Shown here piece by piece: positions 9,007-18,862 of a stretch of DNA of 64,000 nucleotides (within the stretch, counting starts at the first letter, position 1; each line of letters opens with the position of its first letter). The position numbers were made by a program, and so were the translations under genes. The DNA comes from Bacillus spongiae. GTDB lineage: Bacteria; Bacillota; Bacilli; Bacillales; Bacillaceae_K. Where the stretch lies: positions 62,001-126,000 of the forward strand of contig NZ_JBBAXC010000009.1 of the NCBI RefSeq assembly GCF_037120725.1, in the 5' to 3' direction. Below the pieces are notes generated by a model, which saw only the letters and a program-made list of their open reading frames with translations, was not told where the DNA came from and searched no databases.

Positions 9007-10179
9007 CTATTTTGAATATTTCTCCATAAAGGATGACATGCGCCTGATTGCTTCCTGAAGCTGATTCATAGAAGAAGCATAAGAACAGCGAATATGCCCT
9101 TCGCCACTCTTTCCAAATACATCTCCCGGAACAACTGCCACCCTTTCCTCCATTAGGAGTCGCTCGGCAAATTCCGCTGAGGTTAATCCCGTTTCTTTAA
9201 TTGACGGAAAACTATAAAAGGCACCACCAGGTACATGACAGCTTAATCCGATATCATTACAAGATGCAACAAAATAATTTCGCCTTTGGCGATAGCTTCT
9301 CTTCATTTCATCCAGATCTTTAATTCCTTCTCGCAGTGCTTCAATCGCTGCATATTGCGCTGATGTTGGCGCACACATCATACTATATTGATGAATTTTC
9401 AACATCGCTTCAGTAAGAAAAGCTGGGGCACAAATAAACCCGAGACGCCATCCAGTCATCGCAAAGCCTTTTGAGAAACCATTTATTACTATCGTTCTTT
9501 CTTTCATGTCCGCTAAGGACGCAATACAAATATGCTCTTCCTCATAAACAAGCTCAGCATAAATTTCATCTGATATAACAAGTAGATCCTCTTCTTTAAT
9601 TATTGGTAACAATTGCTCATAGTCGCTTTTATTCATTACAGTTCCCGTCGGATTATTAGGAGAACAAAGTAAGATCGCCTTCGTTTTATTTGTGATAGCA
9701 GCTTTCAGTTCTTCTGGTTGTAACACAAATTCATTGTCTGCTTTTGCTTGAATTCGAACGGGAATACCTCCCGAAAGGATGACAAGCGGTGCATAAGAAA
9801 CAAAGCTCGGTTCTACGATAATGACTTCATCACCTGGATTAAGGATAGATCGAAAGGCCAAATCAAGTGCTTGACTGGCTCCAACCGTAACAATAATCTC
9901 TTCCTCTTCTTTATATTGAACATCAAAACGATCGTTCATATATGTAGCTATTTCATTACGCAGCTCAAGTAAACCGGCATTGGCTGTATAAGATGTATAT
10001 CCCTTTTCTAACGAATTGATAGCAGCTTCTCTAATGCCCCATGAGGTGACAAAGTCCGGTTCACCTACCCCAAGAGATATGACCCCTTTCATGCTATTTG
10101 CTAAGTCAAAAAACTTACGAATTCCTGATGGAGCTAATTCTTCTACGGTGTGTGATAAATACGAACGGGATGCTTTCAT
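9007..10179 (-). CDS. alaT: Alanine-type aminotransferase (AlaT/YugH)
   Basis: Class I/II PLP aminotransferase of 390 residues. The Schiff-base lysine is in NGFSKGFAMTGWRLGF, with SPNNPTGTVM and the C-terminal arginine segment GHIRCSYASS. Its ATG overlaps the alaR stop (TAATG), so the two are translationally coupled, as in the alaRT operon of B. subtilis where the enzyme makes alanine from pyruvate. Substrate assignment rests on that synteny; the sequence alone only shows an aspartate/aromatic-type aminotransferase. Confidence 0.85.
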   Translation of the reverse strand: MKASRSYLSHTVEELAPSGIRKFFDLANSMKGVISLGVGEPDFVTSWGIREAAINSLEKGYTSYTANAGLLELRNEIATYMNDRFDVQYKEEEEIIVTVGASQALDLAFRSILNPGDEVIIVEPSFVSYAPLVILSGGIPVRIQAKADNEFVLQPEELKAAITNKTKAILLCSPNNPTGTVMNKSDYEQLLPIIKEEDLLVISDEIYAELVYEEEHICIASLADMKERTIVINGFSKGFAMTGWRLGFICAPAFLTEAMLKIHQYSMMCAPTSAQYAAIEALREGIKDLDEMKRSYRQRRNYFVASCNDIGLSCHVPGGAFYSFPSIKETGLTSAEFAERLLMEERVAVVPGDVFGKSGEGHIRCSYASSMNQLQEAIRRMSSFMEKYSK

Positions 10180-10679
10180 TAAGGTGACACCACCATACGA
10201 AGATCTTCATCGCCGTCTTCTAATATCGTTCCATCATGCTTATATTTTTTTAAATAAAAATGAGTCATTGTCGAAACGACGGAATCCAGTGTGGATAACT
10301 TTTGAGAGACAAAATTCCCAACCTCATTCATTGATTTCCCTTCAACTGTCACAGATAAATCATAGGCTCCAGACATTAAGTAAAGTGATTTCACCTCTGG
10401 AAAGCGATAAATTCTTTGTGCAATTTCATCAAAACCTACTCCTCTTTTAGGCGTAACCTTCACATCGATCATCGCTGTTACCCCTTCATGCTCTTCCACC
10501 TTTGACCAATTCACTAACGCCGAACATCGAACTAATATATGTTGATCACTTAATTTCTGAATCATGTCTCCTACATCTTTAACGGAAGACCCCATCATTT
10601 TAGCGATTAATTCATTTGACAGACGAGCATCGTTTTCTAATATTTTTAGTAATTCAATTTCTTTATTTGTACACTTCAT
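10179..10679 (-). CDS. alaR: Lrp/AsnC-family regulator (AlaR/YugG)
   Basis: 166 residues: N-terminal winged HTH (about 6-55, LLKILENDARLSNELIAKMM) and a C-terminal RAM ligand-binding domain (about 70-150, VTAMIDVKVTPKRG and MSGAYDLSVTVEG). Coupled to alaT, which it probably regulates in response to an amino acid. The first gene of a two-gene minus-strand operon. Confidence 0.87.
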   Translation of the reverse strand: MKCTNKEIELLKILENDARLSNELIAKMMGSSVKDVGDMIQKLSDQHILVRCSALVNWSKVEEHEGVTAMIDVKVTPKRGVGFDEIAQRIYRFPEVKSLYLMSGAYDLSVTVEGKSMNEVGNFVSQKLSTLDSVVSTMTHFYLKKYKHDGTILEDGDEDLRMVVSP

Positions 10680-10850
10680 TTTTTTCCCTCTTTCATGATA
10701 TTCACCCTATTATTATACTGAATTTTATTGGTTTTTCTCAATGTTCTCATCCCATTAGAAAATAATTCCTAATCGGTTCTTCAAGAGTTATTTTGATTAA
10801 AGCGGAGAAAATACAACTATTACAACAAAAATTTAGAGGAGCTAATAAGG

Positions 10851-11675
10851 ATGATAGAACAAACGACAGTAAAGGCCCATATTAACGGAATAGATGTTTA
10901 TTATGAATATCATCCACAATCTCTTTCAGATGAGACATTCGTTTTGCTTCATGGGTTTCTCTCTTCTACTTTTAGCTTTCGACGATTAACTCCCCTTTTA
11001 AAGAAGCATTACAACGTACTAGTGATTGATCTTCCTCCATTCGGAAAAAGTGGGAAGTCTGTTCGCTTTCGTTATTCATACGAAAACTTAGGGAAAACGG
11101 TTCTCCATCTTTTAGAAAAACTACAGCTGACTAATGTATATGTTGCTGGCCATTCAATGGGTGGTCAAATAGCCTTAAACATGATGAAATTACGACCAGA
11201 AATAGTTGAAAAGGGTATTCTTCTATGTAGTTCTGGCTATCTTAATCGTGCACGTAGATCCCTTTCAATGCTTAGTTATGCCCCATTTTTTCACTTATAC
11301 GTGAAGTACTGGTTAAAGCGTACAGGAATACGACGAAATTTAGAGAATGTTCTCCACGATAGTGAAATGATTGATGATGACATGATATCCGGTTATTTAA
11401 CGCCATTTTTAGATAAAAAAATATTTCGAGCACTAACCAGAATGATTCGTGACAGAGAAGGAGATTTACCAGAACATGTCCTGCACAACATTCACACCCC
11501 TTGTCTACTCATTTGGGGAGACCATGATCGCGTTGTTCCACTTAATGTTGGCATCCGGTTAAATAAAGATTTACCGAATGCTACTATTGTGGTGTTAGAG
11601 AAAACAGGTCATTTAGTCCCTGAAGAAAAGCCTGATGAAGTTTTACACCATATACAACAATTTGTCGTTACGTAA
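10851..11675 (+). CDS. yugF: Alpha/beta hydrolase (YugF family)
   Basis: 274 residues with a complete serine-hydrolase triad: oxyanion segment HGFLSSTFSF, nucleophile elbow GHSMGGQ, acid in WGDHDRVV and histidine in KTGHLVPEEKP. Substrate unknown; homologues are annotated as esterases or C-C bond hydrolases. GAGGAGC lies eight bases before the ATG. Gene position between alaR and yugE matches B. subtilis. Confidence 0.85.
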   Translation: MIEQTTVKAHINGIDVYYEYHPQSLSDETFVLLHGFLSSTFSFRRLTPLLKKHYNVLVIDLPPFGKSGKSVRFRYSYENLGKTVLHLLEKLQLTNVYVAGHSMGGQIALNMMKLRPEIVEKGILLCSSGYLNRARRSLSMLSYAPFFHLYVKYWLKRTGIRRNLENVLHDSEMIDDDMISGYLTPFLDKKIFRALTRMIRDREGDLPEHVLHNIHTPCLLIWGDHDRVVPLNVGIRLNKDLPNATIVVLEKTGHLVPEEKPDEVLHHIQQFVVT

Positions 11676-11706
11676 AAAGACAGCCACCTATTCGGTGCTG
11701 TCTTTT
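11675..11706. terminator. Terminator between yugF and yugE
   Basis: Stem AAAAGACAGC/GCTGTCTTTT with A and T tails on either side, immediately after the yugF stop; usable from both directions. Confidence 0.8.
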
Positions 11707-11781
11707 CTGTCACTAATTATACCACTCTTGATGACTTACCTTCCTTATTCTCGTAACATTCGCAATAGGTTGCTCTACATA

Positions 11782-12042
11782 TTAATACGAGCAAGAAGCT
11801 AAGTTTTTAATTTGTAGCATTTTCTCAGCGATGACGTGACACTCCTGCATCGGGATCCATTCCTCAAAGGAAAATTCATAAATCGCCTGGATCTCACCTG
11901 CTAATATATTTGCTTTATCATTGTCGTGTACTGCTTGTACAACATCAGCAATTTCTGTATCATAGCCTTCAGGACCTACTCTAAATGGATCCCACTTCTT
12001 TAATAATTCAACGAGCTGTCTATTCACCTGAGAGACATTCAT
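11782..12042 (-). CDS. yugE: YugE family protein (DUF1871)
   Basis: Small 86-residue acidic helical protein (VNRQLVELLKKWDPFRVGPEGYDTEI near the N-terminus in two parts). Function unknown. Size and position before patB match B. subtilis YugE. Confidence 0.75.
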   Translation of the reverse strand: MNVSQVNRQLVELLKKWDPFRVGPEGYDTEIADVVQAVHDNDKANILAGEIQAIYEFSFEEWIPMQECHVIAEKMLQIKNLASCSY

Positions 12043-12117
12043 AATATCACCTAATTACACTTTAGTTTGTATTCCTATCTTATCATAATATGAGAAAAAG
12101 CAAAGGATGGATGAATA

Positions 12118-13272
12118 GTGGAAAATTTTGATCGTATTATTAATCGTAAAGCAACCGCTTCTGTCAAATGGGACATGGCTGAATCCATTTTTGGAGAACG
12201 TGACCTTTTACCCCTATGGGTGGCAGATATGGACTTTGAAGCCCCATTACCAGTTAAGGAAGCACTTAATAAACGAGTTCAACACGGCATATATGGATAC
12301 AGTTATCCTACTACTGAAGTAAAATCTTCCATTACAAATTGGTTTAAATCAAGACATAGCTGGTCTTTTTCACAAGATGCGATTCTCTATAGCCCCGGAG
12401 TCGTTCCTTCAATTGCAACAGCCATTCAATCCTTAACTGAAAAAGGAGACCGTATTTTAATTCAAACTCCTGTTTATTACCCATTTTTTCAGCTCATTCA
12501 AGAAAATGATCGTAAAGTTGTAGATTGTCCGCTTGTCATTCAGAACGATCAATATCACATTGACTTTGATGCATTTGAAGAATGTTTAAAACAAGGAGTC
12601 AAGCTCTTCTTATTTTGCAGCCCTCATAATCCAGTTGGACGTGTATGGACGAACGAAGAACAAACAAAAATTGCCGATCTATGCAAAGCCTATAATGTCA
12701 TCATCATTTCTGATGAAATTCATTGTGATCTCGTCTATTCTCCACATACACACATACCTATTGCTAAAGCAAATCAAGACCATGTTATTACACTAACTGC
12801 ACCAAGTAAAACTTTCAATATTGCAGGTTTACAATCTGCCCTTATGATTATTGAAAATCAACAGCTAAGAGTAAAGATAGAAAATAGTCAAAAAAAACAA
12901 GGGTTCTTTACTGTTAATGCCCTTGGACTTGTCGCGATGGAGGCTGCTTATCGTGATGGAGCGCAATGGGTTGATGAACTTCTCGCTTACTTAGAAAAGA
13001 ATAAGAAGTTCGTTTCCTCGTACTTAGTCCAGCATCTCCCTAACGTAAAAATGATTGATGCACAAGGGACATTTTTACTTTGGCTAGACTTTAGAGAGAC
13101 GGGTTTTCATGAGGAAGAAGTGAATAAACGATTGTTATCCAAGGGAAAAATTGCTTTAGAACGAGGAAGTAAATATGGAGATGCAGGAGCAGGCTTTTTC
13201 CGATTAAATATTGGATGTTCCCGCGATCAGTTAGAAACCGCCATGCACAAAATGAAGCAAGCACTACAATAA
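12118..13272 (+). CDS. patB: Cystathionine beta-lyase / C-S lyase (PatB)
   Basis: PLP-dependent C-S lyase of the MalY/PatB class (384 residues), cleaving cystathionine or cysteine S-conjugates to pyruvate, ammonia and a thiol. Motifs: LPLWVADMDFEAP, FCSPHNPVGRVW, SDEIHCDL with the PLP aspartate, Schiff-base lysine in APSKTFNIAGLQ and C-terminal FRLNIGCSR. The start is GTG at 12118, preceded by AAAGGATGGA. Gene order yugF-yugE-patB is conserved. Confidence 0.9.
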   Translation: MENFDRIINRKATASVKWDMAESIFGERDLLPLWVADMDFEAPLPVKEALNKRVQHGIYGYSYPTTEVKSSITNWFKSRHSWSFSQDAILYSPGVVPSIATAIQSLTEKGDRILIQTPVYYPFFQLIQENDRKVVDCPLVIQNDQYHIDFDAFEECLKQGVKLFLFCSPHNPVGRVWTNEEQTKIADLCKAYNVIIISDEIHCDLVYSPHTHIPIAKANQDHVITLTAPSKTFNIAGLQSALMIIENQQLRVKIENSQKKQGFFTVNALGLVAMEAAYRDGAQWVDELLAYLEKNKKFVSSYLVQHLPNVKMIDAQGTFLLWLDFRETGFHEEEVNKRLLSKGKIALERGSKYGDAGAGFFRLNIGCSRDQLETAMHKMKQALQ

Positions 13273-13351
13273 AGAATGTGTACCTGTTTTGTAACACCCC
13301 CTCCCTGCTTCTTCATGACCTAGTCCTAACAGATCCCATTCAGGGGATTAT

Positions 13352-13391
13352 AAAAAAGGTTGAATGGAGTCTCGCCTATTCAACCTTTTTC
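13352..13391. terminator. Bidirectional terminator between patB and sodC-like gene
   Basis: Thirteen-base-pair stem (AAAAGGTTGAAT with ATTCAACCTTTT) flanked by A and T runs, between convergent genes. Confidence 0.85.
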
Positions 13392-13404
13392 TATGCTGTG
13401 AGTT

Positions 13405-13947
13405 CTATTTCTTCTTCTCTTTTCCTTCTTTCATTATTTCTCCGCATGCAACTCTAATTCCAGCATCACCCGCTGGTTGACTTTTTCCATCATCTAAGGT
13501 TTCGTGAATAATAATTGACGTTCCTTCTTTCGTAAAAAGAGAGCTTTTCCCTTTCTTTAGCGTCACTTGGGAAGTCATTATATCTACTTTTACACTTCCA
13601 TCCTCACCAACAGATAAATTGGGAAGGTCGCCTGCATGCGCTCCCTCTTGGTTCATTAAACCATGCTGTTTTTCCTCAGGGTTAAAATGTTCTCCAGCCG
13701 ATGTGAAGTCTGGCGCTTCACAAACTCCTTTATCATGAAAGTGTATGCCATGCTCTCCTGGCGATAGTCCTTCTACATCTACTTTAACCATTAGCCCTTC
13801 CGCCTGCTCTTCCAAGGAGATAGTGCCAATCGAGTCCCCGTCTGCATTTTTCATATCTACTTTTATTTTCTTTACATCCGAATACACACATGCTGAAAGC
13901 AATAGGCAAGCCATCACGATGATTATGTACACTCTCTGTCTATTCAA
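13405..13947 (-). CDS. Cu/Zn superoxide dismutase-family lipoprotein
   Basis: About 180 residues. A lipoprotein signal with lipobox LLLSAC is followed by a SodC domain. All expected metal ligands can be aligned: GIHFH (two Cu histidines), the bridging histidine in SAGEHFNP, zinc ligands in QHG and AHAGD, the fourth Cu histidine in IIIHETLDD, the active-site arginine in AGIRVACG and both cysteines of the disulfide. It should therefore dismutate superoxide at the outer face of the membrane. Start is probably TTG at 13947, six bases after GGAGGGG; an upstream in-frame ATG at 13968 has no site. Confidence 0.85.
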   Translation of the reverse strand: MNRQRVYIIIVMACLLLSACVYSDVKKIKVDMKNADGDSIGTISLEEQAEGLMVKVDVEGLSPGEHGIHFHDKGVCEAPDFTSAGEHFNPEEKQHGLMNQEGAHAGDLPNLSVGEDGSVKVDIMTSQVTLKKGKSSLFTKEGTSIIIHETLDDGKSQPAGDAGIRVACGEIMKEGKEKKK

Positions 13948-14092
13948 AGGGATCCCCTCCACAAACACATAGTATGTATGCAGTGTGCCCCGATAAGTCC
14001 ATTATTATTCGTCAACTCCAACATATCCCTTTTATAGAATAAGGGAGGGGAAGCTATCTAATTTAGAGACTAACCTAAATACAAAACAAGCA

Positions 14093-14122
14093 GAAAAATA
14101 ATCCCTGCTTGTTTTGTATTAA
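14093..14122 (-). terminator. Terminator after small membrane protein gene
   Basis: Inverted repeat AAAACAAGCAG / CTGCTTGTTTT just downstream of the stop of the 68-residue gene, with a T run in the right arm. Confidence 0.6.
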
Positions 14123-14141
14123 GTTAGAACGATATTACGGC

Positions 14142-14348
14142 TCACTTTTCTTTTGATTGTCGTTCTTCCATAATGCTTTTTTCTAGCTCTTTCGTTTGTA
14201 ATTCCTGACGCTTAGAAACTTTAATAAACAGCCTAAAGGTTAAAATGGCAATAACGGTAAATATAGCCATCGTTATTCCTGCTGGAATATATTCTGATTT
14301 ATCCTCTGGGAAATATAAAAATAAATTAAACGCAAAATCTGAAAGCAT
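14142..14348 (-). CDS. Small single-span membrane protein, unknown
   Basis: 68 residues with one membrane segment (about 21-43, IPAGITMAIFTVIAILTF) and a charged, probably coiled-coil tail (KRQELQTKELEKSIMEERQSKEK over two parts). GGAGGAG lies upstream of the ATG. A hairpin with an A/T flank follows at 14094-14120. I recognise no family. It lies in the interval where kinB sits in B. subtilis. Confidence 0.6.
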   Translation of the reverse strand: MLSDFAFNLFLYFPEDKSEYIPAGITMAIFTVIAILTFRLFIKVSKRQELQTKELEKSIMEERQSKEK

Positions 14349-14521
14349 AAGCTCCTCCTTTCAGTGGGAATGTTAAATGACATAATATATAAAACCATAA
14401 AAAATAATCAGCATAGACGTTAAACATTATTATATCAATTTTCCTTCATCGCTTCTATTTATGTCTATGAAAATTACGTGAATAATGAACGAACACTAAA
14501 AAAGGTATTTCAAGCTTTTCA

Positions 14522-15259
14522 TTATTCGATTACCATCATTTTCTCAATCACAACATTATTAGCTGGCTTGGATTGCGAATCAACTTCCACAGCCGCTATC
14601 TTATCCACAACATCCATCCCTTCAATTACATATCCAAATACAGAATGCTTATAATCCAGGTGTGGAGTACCGCCATTTTCTATATACTTTGTAACAATTT
14701 CAGTTGGATAACCTGCCTTTTCTATCGCTTCTTTCGTTTGTGAATTTATTTCTGCGTTTTGGACTATAAAGAATTGACTACCATTCGTATTAGACCGACC
14801 TTCATTTGCCATAGACAGCGCTCCACGAACGTGGAATAATTGGGAATTTAATTCGTCTTCAAATGATTCGCCATAAATACTTTCGCCACCTGTGCCATCT
14901 CCTTTAGGATCGCCACCTTGAATCATGAAGTCCTGTATCACTCGATGAAATGTTAATCCATCATAATAGCCATTCTTACTATGAGTTACAAAGTTCTCTA
15001 CCGTTTTCGGTGCAAGCTCTGGAAATAGTTTTAATTTAATAGTTCCTTTGCTCGTTTTCATTTCAACAAGTATTTCATTTTCTTGAACTTCATTCGTCAA
15101 TTGAGGAAAAAACTTGTCGACATCTCCTTCAACTGTTATTTTTTGCTTAGCCACTTCCCCCTTACTACTCTCCTCTTGTTGCTTCGAAATTCCACACCCA
15201 GTAAGAAATAGAATGATCAGACTAAAGCTTGCTATCGTATAAATCCAAGATTTCATCAT
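14522..15259 (-). CDS. Peptidyl-prolyl cis-trans isomerase lipoprotein (cyclophilin)
   Basis: 245 residues: signal peptide with lipobox LFLTGC, a spacer, then a cyclophilin domain (about 75-243) with the catalytic arginine in [23 protein letters not shown] and [11 protein letters not shown]. It should assist folding of exported proteins at the outer membrane face. GGAGGG precedes two tandem ATG codons (15259, 15256). Divergent from kapB. Confidence 0.88.
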   Translation of the reverse strand: MMKSWIYTIASFSLIILFLTGCGISKQQEESSKGEVAKQKITVEGDVDKFFPQLTNEVQENEILVEMKTSKGTIKLKLFPELAPKTVENFVTHSKNGYYDGLTFHRVIQDFMIQGGDPKGDGTGGESIYGESFEDELNSQLFHVRGALSMANEGRSNTNGSQFFIVQNAEINSQTKEAIEKAGYPTEIVTKYIENGGTPHLDYKHSVFGYVIEGMDVVDKIAAVEVDSQSKPANNVVIEKMMVIE

Positions 15260-15341
15260 CTTCCCTCCGACTTGTATAATAAAGAATTCATTTCTTCTTT
15301 TTTGTATAATTGCATTATAATGCATGAAAGGGGAAAAACCT

Positions 15342-15740
15342 ATGACACAATTAAAAGCAAATGATTTTGTAATTGGGATATATAAGACAGGAAAATATAT
15401 TGGAGAATTGGTTAGTGAAAATGAAACAACATTCGTAGTGAAAATTTTAGCCGTGTTAAAACATCCCATTCAAGGAGACCTACATCACCCGAAACAAGTC
15501 GACCAAGGCTTCTTTCATGAGCGCAAAGCTCTTTCATTTGGTGAGAAAGCAAATATCCCTAAAATAATGGTTAAGCCATATGAAGGAGAGGTTCCTCCCT
15601 ATACAGAGTCTTTACAAACAACATTCCTTGATCTTTTAATGACTTTACGAGAAGAAAATAGTGCTTTTGCTACAAGAAGCATAGCTGCTTTAGAAAGCAT
15701 AAAACGAGAATATGAGCTTATGTATGCAATCAAAATATAG
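15342..15740 (+). CDS. kapB: Kinase-associated protein B (KapB)
   Basis: 132 residues resembling B. subtilis KapB ([46 protein letters not shown]), an SH3-like beta-barrel protein needed for signalling by sporulation kinase KinB. The ATG at 15342 follows AAAGGGG by eight bases; the upstream ATG at 15324 has no site. kinB is not adjacent here, although in B. subtilis it directly precedes kapB. Confidence 0.87.
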   Translation: MTQLKANDFVIGIYKTGKYIGELVSENETTFVVKILAVLKHPIQGDLHHPKQVDQGFFHERKALSFGEKANIPKIMVKPYEGEVPPYTESLQTTFLDLLMTLREENSAFATRSIAALESIKREYELMYAIKI

Positions 15741-15979
15741 TCTATATCGAAGGTCATGGATCCGTTAAAGAGTACGATAGCATTAACTAGAGTATTCACT
15801 ATTTGTAGGACCGGTTTTTATTTAATATACAAATGTATGCAAATTCAAGCCTAAAAATAAGCATTCCTCTTGGCTAATTTTGTTAAAGGGTTTAACTATC
15901 ATAACAGACACTTGATCTCTTCTATTCATCATGAAGAGATCAAGGTGCAATCAACTCTTTCGTTTATGTTTAAAAAGAA

Positions 15980-16013
15980 AATAACCTTCTCTTTTCAAAA
16001 AGAAGAAGGTTAT
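15980..16013 (-). terminator. Terminator of kapD
   Basis: Ten-base-pair stem ATAACCTTCT/AGAAGGTTAT followed on the minus strand by TTTTCTTTTT. The stem begins within the kapD stop codon. Confidence 0.75.
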
Positions 16014-16633
16014 CATGCTAACAGGTTATACAGTTTCGATAAATCCACTCTATCTCCAATTGTTGGTGGAGATGCTTTTTGAAGATACTGTTTATCCTTT
16101 TCAACAAGCTTATAAATATGATAAGTGGTTAAGGCATCATCTAACGCTTTATGATGCTTGCCAATTCCATCTTTTCCGTATTCCTCCACAGCTTTCCATA
16201 ACCCCGTTTGATTACGGTCACCAAAAAATCGTTTATACTCCATCGATAGATCAACATATTCTCCTTGAAGAGGGTATGATAATTTTGCTTGTTGGCAATT
16301 ATTTCTTAACACTTTAATATCCATATTTCCCCAAGTGATTATTTTATTTTGACTAGTACCATCATTTATTTCTTTTAAATAATTTACTAATTCATGAAAG
16401 GGCATTCCATCATCGACATTCTCTTGTTTTATATGAAGAAACTTCTTACACCTCTGCGTTAGTTTAGGAAACGCCATCGGTTTTACATATGAAGAAAATT
16501 GTTTTTCAATATTTCCATTTCGTATTAAAACGATACCTGCTTCAATAATTTCAGGATAAAAATTCCTCGGTGAATTTTTACCTTCTGGCATCGAGAATTC
16601 AAAGTCCATAAAAATCAATTGACGTTCTTTCAC
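16013..16633 (-). CDS. kapD: 3'-5' exonuclease-fold sporulation inhibitor (KapD)
   Basis: 206 residues with the DEDDh exonuclease signature: FMDFEFSMPEG (D and E), GNMDIKVLR (second D) and HKALDDALTTYHI (H and D). B. subtilis KapD blocks the KinA/KinB route into sporulation; whether it cleaves nucleic acid is unclear. Convergent with kapB, as in the reference order. Confidence 0.87.
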   Translation of the reverse strand: MKERQLIFMDFEFSMPEGKNSPRNFYPEIIEAGIVLIRNGNIEKQFSSYVKPMAFPKLTQRCKKFLHIKQENVDDGMPFHELVNYLKEINDGTSQNKIITWGNMDIKVLRNNCQQAKLSYPLQGEYVDLSMEYKRFFGDRNQTGLWKAVEEYGKDGIGKHHKALDDALTTYHIYKLVEKDKQYLQKASPPTIGDRVDLSKLYNLLA

Positions 16634-16908
16634 GCTTCTCCCCCCTCACTCTTCATCTGTTTCCAAATTAGTTCGCTACTACTATTATATCACGTTACAC
16701 AAATAAATTATGACTATTCAAAAAATTCATTTTTTCATTCCATTATTAAATATGAGAAAAAAGATATAGTTCTTCCATCAGATTTCTCACAACTATACTT
16801 TTAGACTAATTCTTTATTCTTAATGACTTTTCCCTTATGATGGTAAAGAACAAAACCTTATGAACATACAGAAAACTTAAGACTAACGTAAAGAGATGTG
16901 AATTACTT

Positions 16909-18759
16909 TTGAGGTCATTAACTGGTTATAGTTTCATTGCCTTCCTTCTCCCAGCTTTTCTTCTCCTTCTTTATTTTACTGATGAAGAAGCAAGTAAAGC
17001 GAAGAGCTTCCAACAACAAATGGATTCCATTATAAATGATAAAGATATTAACTTATCCATTACGAGTGTGATGCTCGATCATAATGGGCAGGTTTTCTCT
17101 GAGTTAAATAAGCCTTATCGTTCTTTTGCTCCAAGCGAAGAAATCCCTATCTTTCTCAAAGACTTATTAATCTATTCCGAGGATCAAAATTTTTACGAGC
17201 ATATTGGATTTGATGCTGGGGCCATTTTAAGAGCTTTAGTGAAGAATTTAGTCTTTACACATATTCAACAAGGTGGAAGTACTATCACCCAGCAACTCGC
17301 AAGAAACCTATATTTAGATCAGGAAAAAACTTATAATCGAAAATTAACTGAACTGTTTTATGCTTATGAATTAGAACAGAAATATTCAAAAGATGAAATC
17401 TTAGAACTTTATTTAAATGTCATTTACTTTAGTAACGGAATATACGGAGCGCAATCTGCTGCCGAACATTACTTTCAAAAAACGTTGAATGAGTTATCGA
17501 GGAGCGAATTAGCCTTTATAGCGTCCATTCCAAATAACCCGAATAAATATGACCCAATTAAACATTTTGAAGAAACAAAGAAGCGGCAGGAACGGTTACT
17601 AGATTCTCTCGTACTGGCAAAGAAATTATCTCAAGAAGAGGCCTATTCATTAAAGAAAGAAAAGATTCACCTCAATTTGCGAAAACATGAAAATCTCTAT
17701 CCTGATTATGCCGTTTATGTAGAAGAAGAATTAAAACAATTAATTAGCCAGCAAGAAGGGTTTTCAGTGCGAATTGAGCAAGCTCAGTCAGAGGAAGAAA
17801 AGGAATGGATTTCTGAATTACTGTCGGAGCGTGTTGACCAAGTGATCGCTTCAGGAGTTGTGCTCCATACAAACCTAGATCCGGCAATGCAAGAGAAAAC
17901 CATTGCAGCTGTCAAAAAACATTTACCCTACAATCAAGTAGAAGGAGCAGCAGTCGTTATCGATAATGCAACGAGGCAAATTATTGCCATGTCAGGGGGA
18001 AAAGAATATAAAAAATATTATTTTCATAGAGCTTTTCAAGCATTTCGCCAACCGGGTTCTTCTATAAAGCCTCTCCTTGTATACGGTCCGTACATCGAAA
18101 GGTTTGACCCATCTATTTACGAGAGTGTAAATTCTAACACCTATTGTATTAACGGTTATTGTCCTACTAACTATGGAAATGTACAATATGGCATGGTAAG
18201 TCTTCAAACCGCTTTTGCACGCTCGCTTAATTCTCCAGCCATTCGCTTAGTTGAAAAGGTCGGGCTTGATGAAGCCTTTAGTTACTTGAACCCCTTTTCC
18301 TTCGACAGAGTGGAAAAGAAAGATAAAACCTATGCAGCTGCTATTGGTGGATTTACTAATGGAATGAGCCCTCTTGAAATGACAAGATCTTATTCAAGCT
18401 TTATTGATGGGAGGTATATTGAACCACACGCCTTAGAAAAGGTTGTCGATGATCAGGGAAATATTCTTTATGAATGGAATACATCTGAAAAAGAACTTTG
18501 GTCATCAGGGACAGTTAAAAAGATTCGTACCCTACTTCATTCATCAGCAGTTAATGGAACCGGCAGACCTGCTTACGTCTCAAAGCCTTACGTTGGAATT
18601 AAAACCGGTACAACAAACCAATACTTTGACTATTGGACAGTAGGTCTAACAAACGACTTCACAACAGGGGTTTGGGTTGGACATGATATACCTAAAAACA
18701 TGAAAACAATTGAAAACAACCGTCCAAGTCATTTAATTTGGCGAGATATAATGAAATAA
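16909..18759 (+). CDS. pbpD: Class A penicillin-binding protein (PbpD, PBP4)
   Basis: 616-residue bifunctional enzyme: N-terminal membrane anchor (about 4-22), glycosyltransferase 51 domain (YSEDQNFYEHIGFD with the catalytic glutamate, GGSTITQQLARN, then RKLTELFYAYELE) and transpeptidase domain with SSIK (RQPGSSIKPL), SLN (ARSLNSPAIR) and KTGT (GIKTGTTNQ). Builds peptidoglycan outside the membrane. The likely start is TTG at 16909 with a weak site; no better start is in frame before the anchor. Confidence 0.92.
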   Translation: MRSLTGYSFIAFLLPAFLLLLYFTDEEASKAKSFQQQMDSIINDKDINLSITSVMLDHNGQVFSELNKPYRSFAPSEEIPIFLKDLLIYSEDQNFYEHIGFDAGAILRALVKNLVFTHIQQGGSTITQQLARNLYLDQEKTYNRKLTELFYAYELEQKYSKDEILELYLNVIYFSNGIYGAQSAAEHYFQKTLNELSRSELAFIASIPNNPNKYDPIKHFEETKKRQERLLDSLVLAKKLSQEEAYSLKKEKIHLNLRKHENLYPDYAVYVEEELKQLISQQEGFSVRIEQAQSEEEKEWISELLSERVDQVIASGVVLHTNLDPAMQEKTIAAVKKHLPYNQVEGAAVVIDNATRQIIAMSGGKEYKKYYFHRAFQAFRQPGSSIKPLLVYGPYIERFDPSIYESVNSNTYCINGYCPTNYGNVQYGMVSLQTAFARSLNSPAIRLVEKVGLDEAFSYLNPFSFDRVEKKDKTYAAAIGGFTNGMSPLEMTRSYSSFIDGRYIEPHALEKVVDDQGNILYEWNTSEKELWSSGTVKKIRTLLHSSAVNGTGRPAYVSKPYVGIKTGTTNQYFDYWTVGLTNDFTTGVWVGHDIPKNMKTIENNRPSHLIWRDIMK

Positions 18760-18770
18760 CTTTCGAATGA

Positions 18771-18807
18771 AAAGAGAGTGAAATGGCCCCACCATTTCAC
18801 TCTCTTT
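18771..18807. terminator. Strong bidirectional terminator between pbpD and yufK-like gene
   Basis: Sixteen-base-pair perfect stem (18771-18786 with 18792-18807), A-rich on one side and T-rich on the other, between convergent genes. Confidence 0.9.
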
Positions 18808-18862
18808 CTTCTATTTTCCACAATAAATGGATTATATTCAGTAACTAACACTGTATTATTCA

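Noticed and set aside
15870-16317. Plus-strand ORFs over the kapD region
   Set aside because: They are opposite-strand shadows of kapD and its terminator, with no ribosome sites and unlikely composition.
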